From positions 1-64,000 of the forward strand of contig NW_025955167.1 in NCBI RefSeq assembly GCF_022376445.1: 64,000 nt of DNA, given 5' to 3'. The position numbers and the translations under genes are program-made. Numbering within the stretch: position 1 is the stretch's first letter; every line of letters starts with the position of its first letter. This stretch comes from Fomitopsis serialis (taxonomy: Eukaryota; Basidiomycota; Agaricomycetes; Polyporales; Fomitopsidaceae). This document shows, in pieces, positions 1 to 9,159 of the stretch. The notes under the pieces are model-generated. The model saw nothing but the letters and a program-made list of their open reading frames with translations. It did not search any database and was not told the DNA's origin.

Positions 1-752
1 TAGGGCCTGCTGGGCAATCCACATGTTGTCTCAGAGTACAGCCTCCAGATGTATTTCAAATAGGATACAAGGCAGTGCTAGATACTGACTTGTGATTGGC
101 TGACCCATGTCATATGGCAGTACAAGCTGTACCACATGAGTCGCTTTGAAGTACATAGCTGTGTTCATGACTAAGGATGAGTAAGGACTGACTAAGTAGT
201 GTAATCTGTATGAGTAAAGCTGTTCCCCACATGTATATAAGGCCCCCAGTTTTCCATGGATGAGGCAGTCAAGTTCTCCCAGATTCTCAGTGTAGATCTT
301 GTGAGCTGCTGCTCTGCAAGTTAGTAACATAAGCTAACAAGCGGCATCCTAGTGTGCAATATACTACAGTTCAGCTTAACAAGTCTATTGTGTGACTTCA
401 AGCCCCTGTTAGTGCCTCTAGTGATTCTTGATCGGTAAGCTGTTTACCATAATCAGCAACTCTTGTAGTCACGTCTCAGTCACGCACGTCACTCGTATCC
501 ACGTATTCCAGTCCAGTGGGTAGGCTAGTGGTTAGTCTATTCATTCAGCACGTCACGTCACTTCAACGAGATCAGCCAAGTTATAGTGTGTAAAGGCAAT
601 TCAATTGCTGTGGTAAGTAAAACAACTGTACTTGCTAACAAACTTTACAGTACTACCAACACTCAACCAACCCCCTCTACAACGAACAACTGTGATAGCC
701 CGGTATTGCTCATACCCGGTGAACCGCAGCAGAAACACATTCTGACCTGACA
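1..752 (+). repeat. 5' LTR of the gypsy element (partial)
   Basis: Direct repeat of 11310-12061. It ends in CA at 751-752, after which the two copies diverge. About 283 nt of its left part would lie outside the window if the LTR starts as inferred from the 3' copy. It contains a TATA-like box and a possible 38-nt leader intron. Confidence 0.9.
234..240 (+). promoter_or_regulatory. TATA-like box in the 5' LTR
   Basis: TATATAA within the LTR, repeated at 11543-11549 in the 3' LTR. Its position in the LTR fits the U3 promoter of an LTR retrotransposon. Transcription start is not visible. Confidence 0.5.
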
Positions 753-756
753 TCAG

Positions 757-774
757 TGGAGCCCACCGCGAGGG
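757..774 (+). other. Candidate primer-binding site of the gypsy element
   Basis: Four bases after the LTR end lies TGGAGCCCACCGCGAGGG. It begins with TGG, as expected for pairing with a tRNA 3' CCA end, and its complement can be read as a T-arm 3' strand, a seven-base acceptor strand, one discriminator base and CCA. The tRNA species was not identified. Confidence 0.55.
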
Positions 775-934
775 GGAAAACCTATTGAGTGTTACCATTG
801 CTGTGAACATCAACTAAGTACAGTTCATCGCCACAGCCAGTAATCAACTCATCAACCCTCTCCATTGGGGAACATATAGGCAGTTACTGCTTATAGACCA
901 CGCAATTCCCACGATCACCAGCACTGCAGCGACA

Positions 935-3900
935 ATGGCGAACTTAACAGGTGTACCAGCATTGCCCATGCCTGGGAGCAAGAGTGCTCCCAAGAAGTTC
1001 AAAGGGAAGTATACTGAAGTGAAACTCTTTATCCAGCACTATGAACGTATCTGTGCCAAGCTTGGCATAGAATCAGCAAAGGAGCAAATTGAGAATCTGC
1101 CTCAATATTGCAACCGTCGAGTACAGAACTTCGTTGAGAGTCTACCATCATACCGTGCCGCGGTAGCGAACTGGGATACTTTCAAGGCTGATGTTCTCAA
1201 GTACTTTGATGCTGACCGAGATGATCGAAGGTACAAGGTGAAGCACCTTGAAGCGTATGTATTGAAAGCCAGGAAGAAGTCAATGATCAAGAGTCTAGGA
1301 ACATGGCGAGAGTACACAAGGGACTTCCTAACTATCTCAGGATGGTTAAAGAACAAGGGTCGCATTTCATCTGATGATGAGGCTCTCTATTTCTGGAAAG
1401 GAATCCCTCGTGCTTTCCGCCAAGTTCTAGAGCCACGACTGTTGGCATCCCAGCCAACCTATGACTTATCGAAGCCATTCAGTATGAGTGACGTGAACCA
1501 GAAGGCCGAAGCATTGCTCCAGCGCAACCGCTTCGACAGTGACAGGCTCCCGTCAGATGACGAAGATGATTCTAACTCAGATTCTGATTCAGATGACAGT
1601 GATACTGACAGTTCCAGCAACTCAGATAGTGACACTGAAGAGGAATCCAAGAAGAAGACTACTTCTAAGAAGAAGCGTAAGCTTACTAAGAAGAAGCCTG
1701 CACATAAGGATCCTGACACAGATGAAGAGGATTCTACCGACCGCAAGAAGGTACAAGCCGCACAGCGAAAGGCAGCTCGAGAAGATGCAAAGAAGAATGG
1801 TGAAGTGGAGGATCTCATCCGTCAGATGAATCGAATGTCAATCAATGACCCAGAATACAAGATATTGTATTTTCGGGCTTGCACAATGAGCCCATTGGTT
1901 GCATCAATCCTCACACCGCCTGGACGACCTAGCATGAGTATGGCCAGCCAATCTATTGCTGGCACAGCTGGTAACGATAATAAGCCAAGTATGCCGCAAG
2001 GTGTTACTAGGCCACCGATGAAGTGTTACGGATGTGGTGGAAGCGGACATGGTATCGGAACTTGCCCAGAGATTAACACTCTCATTGCCCAAGGTGCTAT
2101 TGCACGAGATGGGTCCGGGCGGCTCGTCATGAAAGACGGGTCGCGCATTTTCCGAAACATGGACGAACCATTCACCATAGCTATCCGGCGACAATCGACT
2201 CCGAGCTCTCACTTCATTATGACCGAGCCGAAGCAGTCATACTGCTCGCATGCCACGATCGAAGAGTATGATTCGGAGGACGAGCCGGTACAGGTACGGA
2301 ACATTCAGACGGATGAAGGAGAGGATGGTTTCGCATTCGGAGCCGAGCGTACAGCTAAATCTACACGCGACGCACGTGAACGTGTAACCAGGAATCCTAT
2401 CGTGCCACCAGTCACTGTACAGGAGAAGATTGGTAAGACTAAGCCAGCTAGTAGTGGACCAGACAAACGTGACGTACCTCCACATCTACCATCCGCATCA
2501 CAGCCCGCGCCCGACGCAACGCGAACTTCCGCCCGACTACGCGGCGAGCAAGCTCCTCCGATCCCAGTGCATCGGGGGGACAGAGTCATGCAGCCGACGC
2601 AGCCGACTCAGCACGATCGCGTGGGTAGCGAGCCCCCACTCGCATGGAAGACCGCGAGGCCCATAGACGTAGCGGCCCGGCAGTTCGATGCAAGTGATGA
2701 TGACGCTATCATGGAAGACGCGCCATCAGCACGATCGCCGGAGAAAGAGAACGAATCCACTGCACGTACCGAAAAGGAGAAGACAACTAAGCATGAACCT
2801 GTGAAGCGCATCCCGCGCCAGAATCAGGTACAAGCTCAGGTCGACCCCTGGCAGGTTCTGGCCAAGGTGTTGAACACTCCGGTGACCTTGCCAGTCGGTG
2901 AGATATTTGGGGTCTCGAAGGACCTGACTCACAATCTTCAGGAGGTCTTGAAGCCCAAGCCGGCCGCGAAGAACGTTGTAGCGGCAGCGTTTGTCCCCCG
3001 ATCGAAAGGCGCGTTAATTTATCTGCGACTAGAAGTGGATGAACGCCCCGTGACGGCGATCATCGACACCGGATCTCAGCTAAACATCGCCAGTCGAACG
3101 CTCTGGAAGACTCACCTTAATCGCCCAATGGACGTCACCCGATCGTGTCAGATGAATGACGCGAACGGAGGGGCGGGAGCCCTGCGTGGACTGGTCGAGA
3201 ACGTCGTCTTGAAGTGCGGTCGCGTCCCGACGTACGCGAACCTATACATCGGCGACAAGGTGCCGTTTGACTTGCTGCTCGGACGACCCTGGCAGCGCGG
3301 TAACTACGTGAGCATTGACGAACGCGAAGACGGAACATACCTGTTGTTTAAGAACAACCAAATGGAAGTTCAGCACGAGATCCTCGTAATGCCCGATGGC
3401 ATTAATCCCGGATGGTCGTATGAGCCCGCGGTATGGCTCGGAAAGGATGGGAAGGTGCCAGCCGGCCCGACGGACGCGGAACCGTCCACCGTGCTTGCTT
3501 GTGGCAGCCCCGCCGCGCTGACCTCCTATGCCGAGCAGTGGCAAGCCTCGCGTGAGTCAGAAAAAGGAGACGTACTATACGACGACTTACCTGATCAATT
3601 GAACGCACCCGCGAGCCCTGACGAAGACACTAAGGTTGGGTGGTTCGATCCCAACCTCCTGACGCGACAACTGTATGGCCTCGTGCGGTCCGCGCGCGAG
3701 CAAGCGACCCTCGAGCCTAAGGAGCAAATGACTCACCGGTGCGGAGCGCACAGCTTCGCGGACTGCCCCGCAAAGCTCTCCGAAGCCAAGCGCAGTTCAA
3801 TAAGTCAGCTCGACAGAAGATTGGACGACTTACCTGATGCCAATACCCCAGAACGAACTTCCGCCAATCCCATCGCTCCCGACATTCGCGCAGCGGTCCA

Positions 3901-6034
3901 CTTGACATTAGCAAGTCGGATTCGCAATCTCAATGGCCACAAAGAAGGCCGCCTAGCTCAATCCGGTATGGGCAGTGGAGAGATGGACGCCGAGGTTAAT
4001 GACCGAGCTAGGAAGAGGAGGCGGCTTGATATTGAGGGACCAGGGACTGATAACGTGTCCCCTATGCCGAGGAACACGCCTGCGAACGTTGACGAAGAGG
4101 CGCAAGATGCGCGCGCAAGCCGTATCCAGCAAGCAGAATTCAGAGCAAAGCGAGAAGAGATGAAGGAGGACGAGTTTGAGAGCGAAGACGACCGCGCGAG
4201 AGAGAAGTCGCCAGCAGACGCCGGCACCGAGACAGCGGTGCAAGTCGATCGAGGAGCGGACATATCGGAGAAGATCTGGCCGGGCCCAGGAGATCGCAGA
4301 TTCGATCTGCAGGCGCCTGTGGCTGTGGCGCGACGCGCGCTGGCTCTCTCTCTCCCTGCGACCTCTACCAGTACCCTCGATTCTCGACATGACTCCGCGC
4401 TCACGACCTCAAATCGTTACGGGACCATGGGACGACATCGGTTAGGAGTTAGGGGAGGGATAAACGGCTTAGGTGAGCACCTCCCGCTTTGGTATTTAGC
4501 TCGCGCGAGCAAGCACCTCCGTCCGACAACCCAAGTCCATCCCCCGTCCTCCACGCCCGCCATGGCTTATCCACGCGGCCCGTCCGGTGTCTCCCTCCCC
4601 CCCATCGACCAAATCTTCGAGATCGACCGCCTCCCCGAGTTCGCGCACCAGGACCAAGTCCTCAACGTGGTCCCTTTCAGCCAGGTCGTCCCTGTTCCGC
4701 CAGGCCTGCCACGCGGGTACATCCCGCCGCAGGACCTGTTCCACAGCATGGACCGCGACCGGTTCAGCTCGGACGTCGTACGCCCCCATCCCTCCTCCGT
4801 CATCTCGACCAAGAACGCGCAGGTGCGCGGAGAGCTCGTCGACACGAACGGAAACGAGGTCACGATCGTAACGCTGGACGACGCGGCCATTACCTACCAG
4901 CAGCCAGGCGAGAGCGGAACCAACGCAGCCGGTGTACGCGTCGCCGCCTTCATCTCGAAGAACCCTAACGAGCCCAAGCAGGTCGTCACCCCGGGCATCC
5001 GCAAGGCCGACTATCCCTTCCATCGCCAGGCGCAGGAGATGCGCGCCCGTCTGCTCGATCCACGCGCACACCTCGCGCCTACCCTGCACTCTAGCACGAA
5101 CCCGTCGCACATCTACCCGCCCGGACATCCGATGCACGCAGCCCATGATTTCCCTGTAAGTGACGACCCCTTCGCCAACTTCAAGCTACACTTACACGAG
5201 CTTGCGAAGGACCCGCCGCCGCCTCTTCCGCGTGCGCGTTCGCGCCGCGGCGGCGTGCCTCCTGCGCTCGCGCCGCGCAAGCCGTCGGGCTCGCGCACTC
5301 CGCGTAACCAGCCGCAGGCCCCGGCCTTCGTCCCACGTCCCCAGGCTCCGGCCTTCGTCCCGCGCCCCCATCCCAACTCGTATGCGCAGGCCGTGCAGCC
5401 TCCGCGCGCGACCACCTCTACTACGGCTATGGCCCCCGCCCCCGGAGCGCCTCCCATCGACCCCTATCACCTCTACGCCGGACGCACGCCCTTCCGCCTC
5501 CCTCTTCCGGACTCGGACCCGGCCCCTCGCCCAATTCGACTCGGCTCACCGCTGTTCGCGAAGGCCGTCAACGACCTGCGCCCGAACCCATTCATGGACG
5601 AGGGTACCGTCTTGAAGACCACGTCCACGGCCCCTTCCTCGCTGCCTCCGCCTACGCCTTCGCCGGTCCCCTCGATTGCCAGCCGCCGTCCTCCTGCGCC
5701 CGCTAACTCACCGCAGTTGCAGTACCCCGGCGACGAGGTAGTGCCACGCGCTGGGTCCGCCGCACTCTCCTCGCATCCGTCCATGCCGGATCTCGAGACC
5801 GTGCCGCCGTCAAGTGACGAGGAAGACATGGTACTCGTATCGGACTCCGAAGACCTCGAAGCAAACAAGGCGGACGCGCCGAAGGCGCGTGCTCGCCGCC
5901 ATTTCAGCACGCTCTCAAACGTCGACGAGCTCGACTCCACGGCGTGGTCATTGACAAAGAGGACCTACCGGGTGGTAAGTCCGACCCTGTCTTCGAAGTC
6001 ACATCCGCTAATGGTTGGCCTCCGGTGCACGTAG
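935..6034 (+). CDS. Gypsy Gag-protease polyprotein with long C-terminal extension
   Basis: Open frame of 1699 codons from an ATG about 180 nt after the LTR. The first ~200 residues look like a retrotransposon Gag. Residues ~205-270 are very rich in Ser/Asp, then Lys. A CCHC zinc knuckle (CYGCGGSGHGIGTC) starts at residue 364. An aspartic protease follows, with DTGS at ~711-714 and the flap-like LLLGRPW at ~779. About 850 further residues are Pro/Ala/Arg-rich and match no domain I recognise. Codons are AT-leaning up to about nt 2100 and strongly GC-rich after that, suggesting a composite origin. The 3' end probably continues in another frame at about 5934, where one lost T in a TT run would restore reading into the next ORF. 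Confidence 0.85.
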   Translation: MANLTGVPALPMPGSKSAPKKFKGKYTEVKLFIQHYERICAKLGIESAKEQIENLPQYCNRRVQNFVESLPSYRAAVANWDTFKADVLKYFDADRDDRRYKVKHLEAYVLKARKKSMIKSLGTWREYTRDFLTISGWLKNKGRISSDDEALYFWKGIPRAFRQVLEPRLLASQPTYDLSKPFSMSDVNQKAEALLQRNRFDSDRLPSDDEDDSNSDSDSDDSDTDSSSNSDSDTEEESKKKTTSKKKRKLTKKKPAHKDPDTDEEDSTDRKKVQAAQRKAAREDAKKNGEVEDLIRQMNRMSINDPEYKILYFRACTMSPLVASILTPPGRPSMSMASQSIAGTAGNDNKPSMPQGVTRPPMKCYGCGGSGHGIGTCPEINTLIAQGAIARDGSGRLVMKDGSRIFRNMDEPFTIAIRRQSTPSSHFIMTEPKQSYCSHATIEEYDSEDEPVQVRNIQTDEGEDGFAFGAERTAKSTRDARERVTRNPIVPPVTVQEKIGKTKPASSGPDKRDVPPHLPSASQPAPDATRTSARLRGEQAPPIPVHRGDRVMQPTQPTQHDRVGSEPPLAWKTARPIDVAARQFDASDDDAIMEDAPSARSPEKENESTARTEKEKTTKHEPVKRIPRQNQVQAQVDPWQVLAKVLNTPVTLPVGEIFGVSKDLTHNLQEVLKPKPAAKNVVAAAFVPRSKGALIYLRLEVDERPVTAIIDTGSQLNIASRTLWKTHLNRPMDVTRSCQMNDANGGAGALRGLVENVVLKCGRVPTYANLYIGDKVPFDLLLGRPWQRGNYVSIDEREDGTYLLFKNNQMEVQHEILVMPDGINPGWSYEPAVWLGKDGKVPAGPTDAEPSTVLACGSPAALTSYAEQWQASRESEKGDVLYDDLPDQLNAPASPDEDTKVGWFDPNLLTRQLYGLVRSAREQATLEPKEQMTHRCGAHSFADCPAKLSEAKRSSISQLDRRLDDLPDANTPERTSANPIAPDIRAAVHLTLASRIRNLNGHKEGRLAQSGMGSGEMDAEVNDRARKRRRLDIEGPGTDNVSPMPRNTPANVDEEAQDARASRIQQAEFRAKREEMKEDEFESEDDRAREKSPADAGTETAVQVDRGADISEKIWPGPGDRRFDLQAPVAVARRALALSLPATSTSTLDSRHDSALTTSNRYGTMGRHRLGVRGGINGLGEHLPLWYLARASKHLRPTTQVHPPSSTPAMAYPRGPSGVSLPPIDQIFEIDRLPEFAHQDQVLNVVPFSQVVPVPPGLPRGYIPPQDLFHSMDRDRFSSDVVRPHPSSVISTKNAQVRGELVDTNGNEVTIVTLDDAAITYQQPGESGTNAAGVRVAAFISKNPNEPKQVVTPGIRKADYPFHRQAQEMRARLLDPRAHLAPTLHSSTNPSHIYPPGHPMHAAHDFPVSDDPFANFKLHLHELAKDPPPPLPRARSRRGGVPPALAPRKPSGSRTPRNQPQAPAFVPRPQAPAFVPRPHPNSYAQAVQPPRATTSTTAMAPAPGAPPIDPYHLYAGRTPFRLPLPDSDPAPRPIRLGSPLFAKAVNDLRPNPFMDEGTVLKTTSTAPSSLPPPTPSPVPSIASRRPPAPANSPQLQYPGDEVVPRAGSAALSSHPSMPDLETVPPSSDEEDMVLVSDSEDLEANKADAPKARARRHFSTLSNVDELDSTAWSLTKRTYRVVSPTLSSKSHPLMVGLRCT

Positions 6035-6519
6035 AAGATGTCGGCGCGAAGCCCGAAATGACGTTCAAGGAGCTCTTAGAAAAAGCCGAAGAAGAGTTCG
6101 AGCCCCACAATGAGATCGAGTCCGACTACGATACGGACCGCGACGCCATCCCACCTTACAAGGTACGAAGACATCCAAACATGGATGTCATCTACGAGAA
6201 ACTGACGTTCACCCTCGACAACGCCACTCACCCGATGGACACGCAAACTCGCGACGCCGTACGAATCGCGCTTGTCAAGGCCTTTCGCGCCGCCCGTGCG
6301 CGCGGTCGCCACGACGGTATGCGCGAGGCCCGCAAGCGAGAATGGATGACGCACCCGGACAGTGACTTCGTGCAAGTTGCGAAGCGCGGCAAGTACAAGA
6401 AACACCTCGGGCACTTTCGTGGCAACCCGATGTTGCATAAAAGGGAGCGCGAGCAGCTGTGTGAGCTACACGGTATTTCTCTCGCTACCGCACTGCTGAT
6501 CCGCAATGCAATGGACTGA
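5944..6519 (+). CDS. Continuation of the gypsy Gag-protease frame (frame-shifted)
   Basis: The frame has no ATG at its left end (it opens with GTG), so it is unlikely to be an independent gene. It encodes about 190 residues with a clear coding look: an acidic start with repeated Glu, then a basic segment rich in Arg/Lys around residues 110-165. It overlaps the tail of the preceding ORF in a different frame. Adding one base at about 5934 fuses the two into one ORF. Programmed frameshifting or a consensus error are both possible. No domain recognised. Confidence 0.55.
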   Translation: MVIDKEDLPGGKSDPVFEVTSANGWPPVHVEDVGAKPEMTFKELLEKAEEEFEPHNEIESDYDTDRDAIPPYKVRRHPNMDVIYEKLTFTLDNATHPMDTQTRDAVRIALVKAFRAARARGRHDGMREARKREWMTHPDSDFVQVAKRGKYKKHLGHFRGNPMLHKREREQLCELHGISLATALLIRNAMD

Positions 6520-6664
6520 CGACACCGACACTATCCTCGCCCTCATCGACACCTCGCTCAAATACAACGCGGCGGGCGAATACGGCATCCTGCTGCACTC
6601 GCAATGCATGCAGAACGTGTTCGGCGCGCCCGGCGAGTACTCCGCCTACTCCATTCATAACTAG
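6506..6664 (+). CDS. Small ORF after the gypsy gag-protease region
   Basis: An ATG at 6506 overlaps the end of the previous frame and opens a 52-codon ORF ending at TAG 6662-6664. Codon use is as GC-rich as the preceding ORF, so it may be the true tail of the same polyprotein in a third frame. No recognisable domain. Confidence 0.35.
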   Translation: MQWTDDTDTILALIDTSLKYNAAGEYGILLHSQCMQNVFGAPGEYSAYSIHN

Positions 6665-7443
6665 GCTGGAGCTCGACGTCGCGCTCACCCTGCTGTACGT
6701 CAACTTCCTTGGTATCAACCTGGTCACGGTAACTTACGATTCTGGACAGAGATCTCGTGCTCGGACGTACGGCGATCTACTACGACTGACAATATACATT
6801 CAAAAGGCCAACTTCGTTCTTCCGCCTCGGTACGATTTGTCTTGTGCTTCGACTTATGATTGGTGTTACGAACTGACTTCTCCTTCGATTCTGATGTATC
6901 TTTTGTGACTGTAACTCTTTCAGTGCTTAGACGCGAGCACGAGTATTCGTGGCATGCCCCCAAAAGCGTGCCGGGATGCTCGTGCCTCGCAATTATGTTT
7001 ATCTCTTATGGTTCGACTTGTATGTATACTTCTGCTTTGAATTGTGTGTATGCCTCGGTTTTGACTCGCGCCTCGGTTCCGACTCTTACGAACTATATGG
7101 GTGTACGATATTAGGCTTGCATTCTCGACTCAGTCGTAGTGTACAAGTCTGCGATGTAAATTCCTCGAAAAGCCCCGAATATATTGGCCGTATTCGGTAC
7201 TCCGCGTGTGCGCAGCAACTCGACTCGACCAATATAGGTGCACAGAACTAGCTATGGAACGAGAGCTTGTGGTCCACCACTACCCAGAATCCCGCAACCT
7301 CTGCAGACCTCGCACACGTCAAACTTGGCATCTCCCGAGTACTTCGCACGTCGCCGCCTCTCTCGACACGTCAACCCGACAACTCGCCGCTTCACCCAAC
7401 CAGGCAACTCCTCGACGCGCCTAGAGACAAGTAAGTTGCTCGC
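6665..7443. other. Non-coding spacer between gag-protease and RT in the gypsy element
   Basis: About 780 bases without a convincing ORF on either strand. The left part (6700-7200) has many TTCGACT/CTTACG-like short motifs. Gypsy elements usually have gag and pol overlapping or in one frame, so a spacer this long is atypical. It could hold an internal promoter or splice acceptor for a pol transcript, or be foreign sequence. Nothing specific could be identified. Confidence 0.5.
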
Positions 7444-9030
7444 ATGTGCAGCTCGGCTAAGCAGGGCGTACCAAGCTCTGTGCAATGCCCACCGTACAGT
7501 GCAACTTCCGCCCAACGCACACGCCCACCAGTCTCAGCTTCCGAATCGACTACGACACCCGGACATGCGACCGCGAGTCAGTATGAACGTGAGAACGTAA
7601 GCATGGAACTCACAGACGAATGGCCAGCGTACGTCGGGATGATAACGGTCGACCACGAGCAGTGGGAGGAACAAGAGAGTCGCACCAACGACCACGACAC
7701 GTTCGTCAGCTCGCTGGACTTAGACGCCGACGAAGAGCTACTTGCCTTTTACGGTAACGAAGTCTTGGGAGCTTACAAACGCGTCGACCGACGAGTGAAG
7801 CCTGTACCGGGAGTATTCCCAGAGGATGCACGAGTCGAACGACGCATCCCGGAAGATCCGCTCGCCTCGTTAGAGCCATTACCCATCCATCCGCCCGACT
7901 TCACGCCAGGAACTCGCCTTACGGTTGACCATTTGGAAGAAATGAATATCAATCCAAAGGGCTTTCTGTGGCCAGAAGAGGAGAAGCTCTTCCAGCACAT
8001 CCTCAAGCTTAACGAGAAAGCCTTAGCTTTCGAAGAAGCTCAGCGGGGAACATTCCGAGAAGACTACTTCACTCCATACATAATTCCAGTGGTTCCACAT
8101 GAACCATGGGAATTTGCCAATATCCCGATCCCGCCTGGGATCAAAGAGAAAGTCATAGCCCTGCTAAAAGAGAAGATTAATGCAGGAGTCTATGAACCTA
8201 GCCAATCATCCTATCGTTCGAGATGGTTCTGTGTGGTTAAGAAGAATGGCAAACTTCGTATTGTCCATGACCTTCAACCTTTGAACAAGGTATCAATTCG
8301 TGATGCTGGTCTACCACCAAAAGTAGATGACTTTGTTGAAGATTTTGCTGGACGGAAATGCTACTCAGTGTTTGATCTATTTTGGGGATTTGATGCTCGA
8401 AAGGTTCATCCCATGAGTAGAGACATGACATCGTTTCAGACACCGTTAGGTCTTCTTCGCATCACATCGCTACCAATGGGATTCACCAACTCGCCTGCCG
8501 AGTTCCAGAAGTGTATGGCATTCATCTTGCAGGATGAATCCAAACATAGCCAACATCTTCATAGATGATCTACCTGTTCGAGGACCCGCGACAGACTATC
8601 CGGATGAGAATGGCAACCCAGAAGTATTGAAAGCCAATCCAGGCATTCGGCGCTTCATATGGGAACACGCAAATGATGTCCATCGGTCATGCATCGTGTA
8701 GGACATGCAGGTGCAACCTTCGCACCTAACAAAGCTCAAATCTGTCGTCCTGAAGTTGTGATTGTAGGACAGACATGTACACCTGAGGGCAGATTACCAG
8801 AGTCAAACAAGGTTGATAAGATCTTAACTGGCCAGTTCTACAGAGTGTTCATGACATTCGGGCTTTTTGGGCCTATGTGGAACAGTCCGGATATGGATTC
8901 ACAACTACTCTAAGGTAGCTCGTCCACTGACACAGCTGTTGCATAAGGAGACAGATTTTGAGTGGACAGATGGCTGTCAGGTAGCCTTTGATGCTCTGAA
9001 AAGTGCAGTAACATCGCACCAGCTCTACGA
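7444..9030 (+). pseudogene. Gypsy reverse transcriptase region, frameshifted
   Basis: The first frame opens at ATG 7444 (an alternative ATG is at 7603) and runs to 8568. It contains the RT core: RSRWFCVVKKNGKLRIVHDL, then SVFDLFWGFDARKV, then PLGLLRITSLPMGFTNSPAEF. The catalytic FIDD box follows only after a frame change near 8535-8545. Further frame changes are needed near 8686, 8831, 8871 and 9016 to read the thumb and connection regions into RNase H. Four of these are restored by adding one base to a short homopolymer; the first is ambiguous. As read, no functional RT is encoded. Confidence 0.85.
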
Positions 9031-9159
9031 CCTATTGACTATAGCTCAGACAATCCTGTCGTACTATCCGTTGACTCTAGCAAGTATGCAGTTGGCTTCA
9101 TCCTATCACAATACGATGAAGCCGGACGCAAGAGACCTGCCCGATATGGGTCAATCCCA

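Noticed and set aside
4489..5146. Additional frames over the GC-rich gypsy segment on both strands
   Set aside because: High GC suppresses stops in every frame. Only the 1699-codon frame is continuous with Gag and protease.
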